64,000 nucleotides of DNA from UBA1794 sp031552405 (GTDB taxonomy: Bacteria; Bacteroidota; Bacteroidia; Bacteroidales; Bacteroidaceae), in assembly GCA_031552405.1 (NCBI GenBank), contig JAVBMN010000043.1:1-64000 (forward strand). The letters are read 5' to 3'. Below, in pieces: positions 54,637 to 62,654 of the stretch. The notes beneath the pieces are model-generated. The model did no database searches. It was given only the letters and a program-made list of their open reading frames with translations, and was not told the origin of the DNA. Position 1 is the stretch's first letter. Every line of letters begins with the position of its first letter. The position numbers were made by a program, and so were the translations under genes.

Positions 54637-55626
54637 TTACTTAATAGTCCTTTTGTTCGCGGTAAATAAATGTTTGTTTTTCTTTATTGGGGAGGCACCG
54701 TCTGCCGAGGGGGTGCTGATTGCTTTTTTCGGGGTAGTTACCTTCTTGGCGGTTGTTTTCTGGTAATACTCCTCAGTGTATCCTTGGCTGGTGTAATAAT
54801 CGTGCCATTCAAGAACCAGTTCCTTGTCTGTAAGTGACAGTATCTTGAAATCACCAAAATCAAAAGCGGAATACCAATGTCTGATTGTATTCTTACCTGT
54901 AGTGGTCCATATGGAGAAATCGTGCCAATAATCATAGTCGGAACCCCATTCTTCGCATATGCCGTTTGAATAGTATCTGATATATTGTCCTTCTTCGGTA
55001 TCATAGTCTTCCTCTTTTGTGATCTGTCCGTTCTCTTTTGTCCAACCTTCTATGTGGCTGATTTCCCATGTTCCAATTAACTTGGGATAAGATGGAACGG
55101 TGCCAATCTTTTTATAGGAATCTATAGTTGTGTATGCATATATCATATTGCGGGCGCTGTCAGTGTATTGCACTGCCTCTTCTTCGTCTATATCTACATA
55201 GGTATACTTCATCGTAAGACTGTCACCGCCATAGAATGTGATTACCTGGGAAATGACATCGCCATCATCTTCAGTGAGGGTGGCGGTAACAACTCCGTTC
55301 TTGCTCGAATACGTACCGGCTATATGCGCGTCCTCTCCGCCATACGATTCCCAATAGTCGAATGTACCGTCCGAAAAGAAGGTGTAATATACTCCGTCCA
55401 TTTCCCAATAGCTGGTACTTTCCACTCCGTCTATTTTACTGATTTCTTTTGAGTGCGTTATTGCCCAGATGCCTTCCAGCTTATTGATTACTGCTTGTGG
55501 CGTTTTACCACTACCTCCGCTAGTGTCGTCATCGTCGTCATTACAGGAAGTCAGAGAGAACGAAGTGAGGCATACTGCCACAAGGGCCATCCATTTTAAT
55601 ATGGAGATCTTCTTTAATTGTTTCAT
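54637..55626 (-). CDS. Lipocalin-like lipoprotein with two repeated domains
   Basis: This 329-aa lipoprotein has the lipobox Cys in TSCNDDDD, followed by the acidic and Gly/Ser linker usual for Bacteroidota surface lipoproteins. Two lipocalin-like halves follow (about 45-180 and 185-300), each with a W(E/A)I(T/S)H start (GIWAITHSK, GTWEISHIE) and a YT/TFFSDG strand. The repeat indicates internal duplication. The acidic SCNDDDDD tag resembles the lipoprotein export signal that directs proteins to the cell surface. A shorter relative is encoded at 56491-56886. Confidence 0.78.
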   Translation of the reverse strand: MKQLKKISILKWMALVAVCLTSFSLTSCNDDDDDTSGGSGKTPQAVINKLEGIWAITHSKEISKIDGVESTSYWEMDGVYYTFFSDGTFDYWESYGGEDAHIAGTYSSKNGVVTATLTEDDGDVISQVITFYGGDSLTMKYTYVDIDEEEAVQYTDSARNMIYAYTTIDSYKKIGTVPSYPKLIGTWEISHIEGWTKENGQITKEEDYDTEEGQYIRYYSNGICEEWGSDYDYWHDFSIWTTTGKNTIRHWYSAFDFGDFKILSLTDKELVLEWHDYYTSQGYTEEYYQKTTAKKVTTPKKAISTPSADGASPIKKNKHLFTANKRTIK

Positions 55627-55656
55627 GATAAATAGTGTAAAAAGGTTATGATTGAA

Positions 55657-55767
55657 TTAAGTATATATAATTGTTGGATCTATTTCTTCTGCCCATCCTG
55701 CCGATGAGATACATGATACCAGAGATAGTACATACCATCTCAATCCTTTGAGTAGATTCTGTTTCAT
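55657..55767 (-). CDS. 36-aa signal-peptide-only reading frame
   Basis: The frame reads MKQNLLKGLRWYVLSLVSC, then ISSAGWAEEIDPTIIYT and a stop. It looks like an intact signal peptide (possibly a lipobox around the Cys) with almost nothing behind it, ending 30 nt before the start of the lipoprotein at 55626. It could be the remains of a truncated gene, a small secreted peptide, or a leader peptide. There is no clear Shine-Dalgarno or promoter. Confidence 0.35.
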   Translation of the reverse strand: MKQNLLKGLRWYVLSLVSCISSAGWAEEIDPTIIYT

Positions 55768-56158
55768 ATCTATCTGATTAAATTATCTGCCATTATTGGC
55801 TTTCCCTTTTATTAGTAGTGAAATGGAAATATTTACTATCCTAACGTAAAATACATTGGCGGCCGATTGGATATTGTTGAACTCAACAGATATGAAAACG
55901 GCTTTACAATGATCTTTTCCTTGGAATCCACTTAACTAGTGTTTGGGAATGGGCAAAGGTAAAGGTTTGTGATAGTGAGGAGGATGTTCTTGTGTGGGAT
56001 TGCTCAACACTTTGTGTGGGAATAATGGACGTTGGGCTGCGTGTACCTATCCGGTAAGCTCTATTTGCAATGTAGCTCTCTTTAAAAATCTCCTTCCACG
56101 TTCCACTGAAGGTGACTGGTTGCAATGACCGGGAAAATCCGCTGAGCTCATGCCTTGA

Positions 56159-56241
56159 TAAACTCGTGCGTACGAGTTTAACAATTCGTGCGCACCAATC
56201 TTCCAACTGGTGCGCACGAAATAATTGCCTGATGCGCATGA
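56159..56241. repeat. Array of four palindromes with exact 22-bp period
   Basis: Centres are at 56169.5, 56191.5, 56213.5 and 56235.5. The first is a perfect 22-bp palindrome (159-180 within the 56-kb block, core CTCGTGCGTACGAG). The next cores are GTGCGCAC, GTGCGCAC and ATGCGCAT. Copy 3 matches copy 2 in reverse orientation. Copy 4 shows a paired G-to-A and C-to-T change that keeps the palindrome. Confidence 0.82.
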
Positions 56242-56269
56242 AATCTGGTGCGCTGTAGTTGTCCAAAGC

Positions 56270-56300
56270 CAGGCCTGAGTTTTGAAATTTCAGGCCTGAG
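56270..56300. repeat. Pair of AGGCCTGAG direct repeats 21 bp apart
   Basis: The palindromic core AGGCCT occurs at 56271-56276 and 56292-56297 with centres 21 bp apart, each followed by GAGTTT. The spacing is the same as in the neighbouring arrays, 38 bp from its last centre. Confidence 0.6.
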
Positions 56301-56490
56301 TTTCCTCGAACTTAGCGCTGTGTTTTGAGGTCCTCCACGAAGGTTCCACTATCCCCTCTAAAATCTCTTGTGGAGGCACTCGAAAAACAACGTTCCACCG
56401 TGAAAGCCTTTGTTGTAGCGTGTTTCAGAAGGTGGTGGAACGTGGAGGGTTGATGTGTGTTTTGATATCCTTACACCAAAAGCCAGGGAA

Positions 56491-56886
56491 CTATTGCCTT
56501 CTAAATGTGATTTTGTTCTGGTAGGTCGTTCCTTTTGTGTCCAAGAGAATGAGCGTGGAGGAAGTTAATTTTACTATTTTGCATGTAGGGGTTTGGCTGC
56601 CTTTTGTCATTGTCAGCGTAGCGTCGGTATAGCTCCATGTTCCTGATGCTCCTTCGTCATCGTAATACGTGCCATTCTGTCTGAAGGCTATGGTATACCC
56701 ATCTCCCTCTTCGTCCCAGGTTTCTTTTGATCCGTTTCGGATTTCATACCCTGTTGAATGAATCGACACCCAGGTGCCCACAATTAATGAATTGTTCTCG
56801 GTCATTTCGTCATCGTCATTTGTGCATCCTGCGAAACTGAAAGCGACAAGTAGTAGCGCCATCATTAAAAAGCATTTCTTCCTCAT
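56491..56886 (-). CDS. Short lipocalin-like lipoprotein
   Basis: This 131-aa lipoprotein has the lipobox in AGCTNDDDEMTE, then a linker and one lipocalin-like domain (GTWVSIHSTGYEI, YTIAFRQNGTYYDDEG, GTWSYTDATLTMTKG). It looks like a half-length relative of the two-domain lipoprotein 0.9 kb downstream. The acidic NDDDE after the Cys suits surface export. It is the first gene after the HTH regulator at 57.2 kb, with a 152-bp gap. Confidence 0.75.
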   Translation of the reverse strand: MRKKCFLMMALLLVAFSFAGCTNDDDEMTENNSLIVGTWVSIHSTGYEIRNGSKETWDEEGDGYTIAFRQNGTYYDDEGASGTWSYTDATLTMTKGSQTPTCKIVKLTSSTLILLDTKGTTYQNKITFRRQ

Positions 56887-57038
56887 TGTGATTTGATCTG
56901 TTAGTCAGGCTCTATGGCCGTTTTTGTGAATACTTTATTCTTATCTCTAAACTCTGACAAAGGTATCCTGCCTGTTGATATTTTTGGTTTTGTATAGGTG
57001 GATGTATTCAACTTATTTGTGGAAAATGTAAACTGTTG

Positions 57039-57365
57039 TTATTCTTTCAATAGATGAATGAAATTTTCAGGAAGTATCAAGCCTGGAAGTGTGTTTTTAT
57101 CTATTTCGATTACGATGAATACAGATGTGGAATTGGAGGGCTTTATTACGTTATGTTTGAGATAGACCTCCTCGATGAAGTTGTAGTTTAGGATTTGTGA
57201 TATTCTGATTAGTAGCTCCACGTCAATGCTTTTGCGCTTGAAGATATCGTAGATGGTAGTACGGTCGTAGTGGATCTGGGCGGCAAATTCCCAGATGGTG
57301 AGAGAGCTCTCATTGAACTTTTGTTTAATGAGGGAGCCGATATGGATGTTCTTCAGGGTGGTCAT
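57039..57365 (-). CDS. Small HTH regulator (paralogue of the 38.8-kb gene)
   Basis: This 108-aa protein has the HTH IHIGSLIKQKFNESSLTIWE, then FAAQIHYDRTTIYDIFKRKS and IDVELLIRIS. Its C-terminal part (STSVFIVIEIDKNTLP) also matches the paralogue's end. The ATG at 57365 is preferred because the upstream extension falls in a long inverted repeat. The two paralogues flank the surface genes on the same strand, which suggests duplication of a local control gene. The 5' region carries the long imperfect inverted repeat at 57418-57545. Confidence 0.82.
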   Translation of the reverse strand: MTTLKNIHIGSLIKQKFNESSLTIWEFAAQIHYDRTTIYDIFKRKSIDVELLIRISQILNYNFIEEVYLKHNVIKPSNSTSVFIVIEIDKNTLPGLILPENFIHLLKE

Positions 57366-57417
57366 GGCGGAATAATGTAAAGGTGAGGATGTAAAAAAGG
57401 CGGGAACCATTCGGTTT

Positions 57418-57545
57418 ATTGCTAACAGAGGTTACCGCCAAGTGACCCATCCATCCAATAAACACAAACGGTTCACGCCCCAAAGCGTGAACTATTATCT
57501 GCTTATTCTCTATGGATGAAAAATTGGCGGTATTTCTGCTAGGGA
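57418..57545. repeat. Long imperfect inverted repeat ahead of the HTH gene
   Basis: The left half (about 57418-57478) matches the reverse complement of the right half (about 57485-57545). Shared blocks are CTAnCAGA, TACCGCCAA, CATCCAT, AATAA and, next to the 6-nt loop, GTTCACGC (57471-57478) with GCGTGAAC (57485-57492). The stem is about 60 bp with bulges. It covers the 5' end and promoter area of the gene starting at 57365. Confidence 0.68.
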
Positions 57546-57625
57546 GAATAAGAGCTAAAAGCTCAAATGTTTTCAATTACAACTTTAAATAGCTCCTTCT
57601 TTAAATCGTATTAATATGATAAAAG

Positions 57626-57665
57626 AAGCAGGAGTCTTCGGGGAGAGCCTCAAAGACTCCTGCTT
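57626..57665 (-). terminator. Intrinsic terminator of nifJ
   Basis: AAGCAGGAGTCTT (57626-57638) and AAGACTCCTGCTT (57653-57665) form a perfect 13-bp stem with a 14-nt loop, 29 nt after the nifJ stop, with T residues behind it on the minus strand. Confidence 0.85.
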
Positions 57666-57693
57666 AATAAGTAAGAGCTGATTGCTTCAGGAA

Positions 57694-60600
57694 TTACTCA
57701 GCAGAGTAATCCATAGCCTGCATACGTTTGTAGCTGGCGTAGCGTTTCTTGGCCATTTCTTCGGCGGCACCAAAGAGTTCGGCGGCTTCGCCCGGGTATT
57801 GTTTCATTACGGAGAGGTAACGAACTTCACCTTTGAGGAAGTCTTGGAACTTGTCCCACTGGGGTTCTTTGGAGTCGAGGATGAAGGGGTTCTTACCTTC
57901 GGCTTCGAGACGCGGGTCGAAACGCCACAGGTGCCAGTAACCGCAAGCTACGGCAGAATCCTGCTCAGCCTGAGATTTACCCATACCTTGCTTCAAACCG
58001 TGGTTGATACAGGGTGAGTAGGCGATTACGAGAGAAGGACCGGGATAGGCTTCTGCTTCGCGGATGGCCTTAAGGCACTGAGCCTGGTCGGCACCCATAG
58101 CGATCTGAGCTACGTATACGTAACCGTAAGTAGTAGCGATGAGGCCGAGGTCTTTCTTGCGGATGCGCTTACCGGAAGCGGCAAACTTAGCGATGGCACC
58201 GAGGGGAGTAGCCTTGGAAGACTGGCCACCGGTGTTAGAGTATACTTCGGTATCGAGTACAAGGATGTTTACGTCTTCGCCGGAAGCAATTACGTGGTCT
58301 AGACCGCCGTAACCGATGTCATACGAAGCACCGTCACCACCAATGATCCACTGGCTTCTCTTCACGAGGTACTGAGTGAGGCCGCACAGTTCTTTGCAGA
58401 TGTCGCACTTGTCGCCTACAGCTTCTACCATCGGGATGATCTGAGCTGCCAGTTCTTTGCTCTTCTGAGCATCGTTCTTGTTTTCGATCCAAGCAGCGAA
58501 TACTTCTTTGTAGTCTGCAGGAGTTTCGGGCATTTCGATAGCCTTCTGCATCAACAGTACAATGCGTTCACGCATTTTCTTGTTGGCAAGTTCCATACCC
58601 ATACCGAATTCGCAGAAGTCTTCGAAGAGTGAGTTAGCCCAAGCCGGACCCTGACCCTGGATGTTCTGAGTGTAGGGAGTAGAAGGCACAGAACCGGAGT
58701 AGATGGATGAACATCCGGTAGCGTTGGCTACCATCTCGCGGTCACCGAAGAGCTGAGTGATAAGCTTCACATACGGAGTCTCACCACAACCGGAGCAAGC
58801 ACCTGAGAACTCGAAGAGGGGAGTAGCGAACTGAGAGTTCTTCACGTTGTTAGATACATCTACCAAGTGCTGTTTGCTGCTTACCTTCTCTGAGCAATAT
58901 TCCCAGTTGGGTACTTCGTGGAGTTGGCTTTCGAGGGGCTTCATGGTCAGAGCCTTGCCACCCTTCTTGGGGTTGCCCGGACATACGTCGGCACAGTTGC
59001 CGCAAGCCAGACAGTCGAGCACGCTCACCTGGATGCGGAAGGTCATGTCAGCGAATGACTTACCTACGGCCTTCAGTGAAGTGAAGTTAGCACCCTTCTG
59101 TTCTGCCTCGTCGAGCACGAACGGACGGATACAAGCGTGAGGACATACGTATGCACACTTGTTACACTGGATACAGTTTTCAGGAATCCATTCAGGTACG
59201 AAAGCGGCTACACCACGTTTCTCGAATTTGGCAGTACCCTGTTCCCAGGTTCCGTCTTCGATGCCTTTGAAAGCAGACACGGGCAGCAAGTCGCCGTCCT
59301 GTGCGTTGATGGGGCGTACTACTTCGTTGATGAAAGCAGGGGCGTTGTTAGCTTCGGCCTCGTCGGCAGGCAGGTTAGACCATGCAGCATCTACAGCCAG
59401 TTGCTTGTATTCGCCACCGCGGTCTACGGCTGCATTGTTCTTGTCTACGATATCCTGACCCTTGTTGCCATATGACTTCACGATGAATTTCTTCATCTGC
59501 TCTACAGCCAGTTCTACAGGAATTACCTCAGTGATACGGAAGAATGCGCTCTGAAGGATGGTGTTGGTACGGTTACCAAGTCCGATCTCCATAGCGATCT
59601 GCGTAGCGTTGATATAGTATACAGTGATGTTGTTATCCGCGAAATACTTCTTCACCTTGTTGGGCAGGTGCTTAGCCAGCTCATCGCCTTCCCAGATGGT
59701 GTTGAGCAGGAACGTACCGTTCTTGCGCAGACCGCGGGTTACGTCGTACATGTGCAGGTAAGCCTGTACGTGGCAAGCTACGAAGTTAGGCGTGTTTACC
59801 AGATACGTGCTGCGGATAGGTGCATCACCAAAGCGCAGGTGCGAGCAGGTGAAACCTCCCGACTTCTTAGAGTCGTACGAGAAGTATGCCTGGCAACGCT
59901 TCTGAGTATTGTCACCGATGATTTTGATCGAGTTCTTGTTGGCACCTACCGTACCGTCCGCTCCCAGTCCGTAGAACTTGGCTTCGAACATACCTTCGCC
60001 ACCCAGTGCGATTTCTTCTTTCTGGGGCAGTGAGGTGAAGCTGATATCGTCTACGATACCTACGGTAAACTGGTTCTTAGGCTCGGGCAATGCCAGGTTC
60101 TCAAATACGCTGAGGATCTGAGAAGGAGTGGTGTCGTTGCTACCCAGTCCGTAACGTCCGCCTACGATGAAAGGAGCGTTCTCTTTTCCGTAGAAGCATT
60201 CTTTTACGTCCATGTACAACGGTTCGCCATTGGCTCCCGGTTCCTTGGTACGATCCAATACGGCGATACGCTTGGCAGTCTTAGGCACAGCAGCCAGGAA
60301 GTGCTTTGCAGAGAAAGGACGGTACAGGTGTACAGACACCAAACCTACCTTTTCGCCATTGGCGTTCAGGTAATCGATGGCCTCGCGGGCAGCTTCGGTT
60401 ACAGAACCCATTGCGATGATTACGCGGTCTGCATCGTCAGCTCCGTAGTAATCAAACAAACCGTATTTACGGCCGGTGATTACAGAAAGCTCGTTCATGT
60501 ATTCCTCTACAATAGCAGGAACTGCTTCGTAGTAAGGGTTGCAGCTTTCGCGGTGTTGGAAGAACACGTCGGGGTTCTCAGCCATACCACGGGCTACGGG

Positions 60601-61242
60601 CTTGTTGGGGTTCAGGGCGCGGGCGCGGAAATCGGCAATCGCTTCCATGTCTACCAGCGGAGCGATGTCTTCGTTCTCCAACTTTTCGATCTTCTGGATC
60701 TCGTGTGAAGTACGGAAACCGTCAAAGAAGTTTACAAAAGGCACGCGGCTTTTCAGGGTAGCCAGATGGGCTACGGCCGACATGTCCATTACTTCCTGCA
60801 CGGAACCTTCGCACAGCATGGCGAAGCCAGTCTGGCGGCAAGACATTACGTCCTGGTGGTCACCGAAGATACACAGTGCGTGCGAAGCCAGTGTACGGGC
60901 ACTCACGTGGAATACACAGGGGAGGAGCTCACCTGCAATTTTATACATGTTGGGGATCATCAGCAACAATCCCTGTGATGCGGTATAGGTAGTAGTCAGT
61001 GCACCAGCCTGTAAGGAACCGTGCAGTGCAGCGGCAGCACCGCCCTCACTCTGCATTTCCTGTACCAAAACTGTTTCGCCGAAGAGGTTCTTGCGTCCGC
61101 GTGCAGCCCATTCATCCACATGTTCAGCCATGGTAGATGACGGTGTGATGGGGTAGATAGCTGCCACCTCGCTAAACATGTACGAGATGTGTGCAGCTGC
61201 TTCGTTACCGTCACACGTAATAAACTTTTTTTCTTTAGTCAT
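57694..61242 (-). CDS. nifJ: Pyruvate:ferredoxin (flavodoxin) oxidoreductase
   Basis: This 1182-aa homodimeric enzyme oxidises pyruvate with CoA to acetyl-CoA and CO2, reducing ferredoxin. It is the main pyruvate route in anaerobic Bacteroides. All domains are fused in one chain, as in Desulfovibrio PFOR: the pyrimidine-binding start (SSTMAEHVDEWAA), the gamma-type domain (about 410-600), the two-cluster ferredoxin domain (CIQCNKCAYVCPHAC near 687 and CLACGNCADVCPGN near 744), and a TPP-binding C-terminal domain (GGDGASYDIGYGG to VYSNTGGQSSKATPLG). CSGCGET near 815 and the late PCINHG supply ligands of the proximal cluster. The AAA ATPase gene ends 44 nt upstream. Confidence 0.95.
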   Translation of the reverse strand: MTKEKKFITCDGNEAAAHISYMFSEVAAIYPITPSSTMAEHVDEWAARGRKNLFGETVLVQEMQSEGGAAAALHGSLQAGALTTTYTASQGLLLMIPNMYKIAGELLPCVFHVSARTLASHALCIFGDHQDVMSCRQTGFAMLCEGSVQEVMDMSAVAHLATLKSRVPFVNFFDGFRTSHEIQKIEKLENEDIAPLVDMEAIADFRARALNPNKPVARGMAENPDVFFQHRESCNPYYEAVPAIVEEYMNELSVITGRKYGLFDYYGADDADRVIIAMGSVTEAAREAIDYLNANGEKVGLVSVHLYRPFSAKHFLAAVPKTAKRIAVLDRTKEPGANGEPLYMDVKECFYGKENAPFIVGGRYGLGSNDTTPSQILSVFENLALPEPKNQFTVGIVDDISFTSLPQKEEIALGGEGMFEAKFYGLGADGTVGANKNSIKIIGDNTQKRCQAYFSYDSKKSGGFTCSHLRFGDAPIRSTYLVNTPNFVACHVQAYLHMYDVTRGLRKNGTFLLNTIWEGDELAKHLPNKVKKYFADNNITVYYINATQIAMEIGLGNRTNTILQSAFFRITEVIPVELAVEQMKKFIVKSYGNKGQDIVDKNNAAVDRGGEYKQLAVDAAWSNLPADEAEANNAPAFINEVVRPINAQDGDLLPVSAFKGIEDGTWEQGTAKFEKRGVAAFVPEWIPENCIQCNKCAYVCPHACIRPFVLDEAEQKGANFTSLKAVGKSFADMTFRIQVSVLDCLACGNCADVCPGNPKKGGKALTMKPLESQLHEVPNWEYCSEKVSSKQHLVDVSNNVKNSQFATPLFEFSGACSGCGETPYVKLITQLFGDREMVANATGCSSIYSGSVPSTPYTQNIQGQGPAWANSLFEDFCEFGMGMELANKKMRERIVLLMQKAIEMPETPADYKEVFAAWIENKNDAQKSKELAAQIIPMVEAVGDKCDICKELCGLTQYLVKRSQWIIGGDGASYDIGYGGLDHVIASGEDVNILVLDTEVYSNTGGQSSKATPLGAIAKFAASGKRIRKKDLGLIATTYGYVYVAQIAMGADQAQCLKAIREAEAYPGPSLVIAYSPCINHGLKQGMGKSQAEQDSAVACGYWHLWRFDPRLEAEGKNPFILDSKEPQWDKFQDFLKGEVRYLSVMKQYPGEAAELFGAAEEMAKKRYASYKRMQAMDYSAE

Positions 61243-61286
61243 AACTAAGTTAAATTAACGTTGTATTAAGTATATAAATAAATTAT

Positions 61287-62465
61287 TCAATATAAAAAAC
61301 CAAACAGCCAAAGGGGCACAAAGTGGGTGCCTCCTATGCTGCAGTTGCGTGCCACCTGGATGCAGTCGGAGGCCCGTCCGGGGTTCCGTACTTCGGAGGT
61401 GAGCTTAAACCGCAGCTCATTGTCTACCAAAAAGGTGCAGGTCTTATCGCCCCGGTTTACCCAGTGGTCTTTCATCATGGTGTTCATGAAGAAGGTTTCG
61501 TTTACTTCCTGCTCGTCGATGTGTGGCTGTTTGATACAGTGTATCAGGTTGCTGTTGTGCAGCAGTATCTCCGAGGGTTTCTTGGGGAAGTTCTGTCCTT
61601 GCGGATACAGCAGGTTGATGAGGCGTGCATCGTACAGGTACTTGATGTAGTTCATCACTGTGGCCCGTGAGGTGCCGATTTCCTCGGCCAGGCGGCTCAC
61701 ATTGGGGGAGTGTCCTTCTTCTACGGCCAGCAGGTACAGGAGCTTCTTGATGCGCGACAAGTATTTCAGGTCAATCTGCTTGATGAACAGGATGTCCATT
61801 TCGATCATCATGTTCATGGTCTTGAGCAGGTTCTCCGAGTAATTGCGTTTCTCAAGGTAGAAGGGGTAGAAGCCGTGGTGCAGGTAGTCCTGGAAGATTT
61901 CCAACGGGTCGGTATCCCGTACTACTTCGCGTGCCAGTTCCTCATGGTTTTCCAGAAGCTCGGGCAGTTTGATGGGGGCGTACTGTGCGCCGGTTTGCAG
62001 GTTCAGGAACTCACGAAAGCTGAATCCACGAAGGTTATAGCTTTTTACTATCCCGTGCAGATCAGGGTTTTCTTCGTCCAGAGATATGACGGAGCTGCCT
62101 GTAAATACTATTTTCAGATCGGGGAAACGCTCGTAACACACCTTCAGGTCGTGACTCCAGTCGGGGTATTTGAATACCTGATCCAGCAGGAGTACCTTGC
62201 CCCCTTTGGCGCGGAACTCTTCGGCCAGTTCTACGACAGTGTGAACGGTGAAGTAGAAGTTGTTCAGATTCACGTACAGACAGGCGCGGTCATGCCTGAA
62301 ACGCTCACGGGCATACTGCAATAAGAAGGTGGTTTTTCCCACTCCCCGCGTGCCTTTTATGCCAATAAGACGGTCATCCCAGTTCACTTCATCCATCAGC
62401 TGGCGGCGAACAGGAGCCTTAGTGTGTTCCACTAAATAAGTATGCGTTCTGAAGAAGCTTTCCAT
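61287..62465 (-). CDS. AAA ATPase with C-terminal winged helix, modified Walker B
   Basis: This 392-aa protein has Walker A GTRGVGKTTFLL near residue 37 and Walker B VLLLDQVFKYPDW near 93. The sensor FTGSSVISLDEENPDL follows, and a C-terminal HTH (NVSRLAEEIGTSRATVMNYI, about 255-300). This is the layout of the DUF4143-type ATPases widespread in anaerobes. The Glu usually after the Walker B Asp (LDE) is Gln here. The promoter lies at 62498-62527. The gene precedes nifJ by 44 nt, with no promoter or terminator seen between them, so it may share a transcript. Confidence 0.82.
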   Translation of the reverse strand: MESFFRTHTYLVEHTKAPVRRQLMDEVNWDDRLIGIKGTRGVGKTTFLLQYARERFRHDRACLYVNLNNFYFTVHTVVELAEEFRAKGGKVLLLDQVFKYPDWSHDLKVCYERFPDLKIVFTGSSVISLDEENPDLHGIVKSYNLRGFSFREFLNLQTGAQYAPIKLPELLENHEELAREVVRDTDPLEIFQDYLHHGFYPFYLEKRNYSENLLKTMNMMIEMDILFIKQIDLKYLSRIKKLLYLLAVEEGHSPNVSRLAEEIGTSRATVMNYIKYLYDARLINLLYPQGQNFPKKPSEILLHNSNLIHCIKQPHIDEQEVNETFFMNTMMKDHWVNRGDKTCTFLVDNELRFKLTSEVRNPGRASDCIQVARNCSIGGTHFVPLWLFGFLY

Positions 62466-62497
62466 CGCGTTCCTTATATATGAAAATATATAGGCTG

Positions 62498-62527
62498 CAA
62501 AGATAATGCTATTTCTTTGTTTTGCAA
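62498..62527 (-). promoter_or_regulatory. Promoter of the AAA ATPase gene
   Basis: On the minus strand TTG (62527-62525) is followed after 19 bp by TATCTTTG (62505-62498), a full consensus match. Confidence 0.82.
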
Positions 62528-62654
62528 TGTTGAGATTGCAAATATTTCATTCTTTGGCTAAAGAAATGTAATGATTCTCCGCATGTTTCTGCTCTAACTA
62601 TTTTCCATGTATTGATTTTTACTTAAGTTTGTGCAGGCTTTAATAATAGAAACT

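Larger units (their letters stand above)
55768..56490. other. 723-bp non-coding region with repeat arrays
   Basis: Apart from the 22-bp palindrome array (56159-56241) and the CAGGCCTGAG pair (56270-56300), this region holds several TTCCAC words (56101, 56344, 56393) and one inverted copy near 56435. An inverted repeat ACGTTCCACC (56390-56399) / GGTGGAACGT (56434-56443) and CCTCCAC (56332) / GTGGAGG (56370) are also seen. No gene of reasonable length is supported. Confidence 0.6.
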
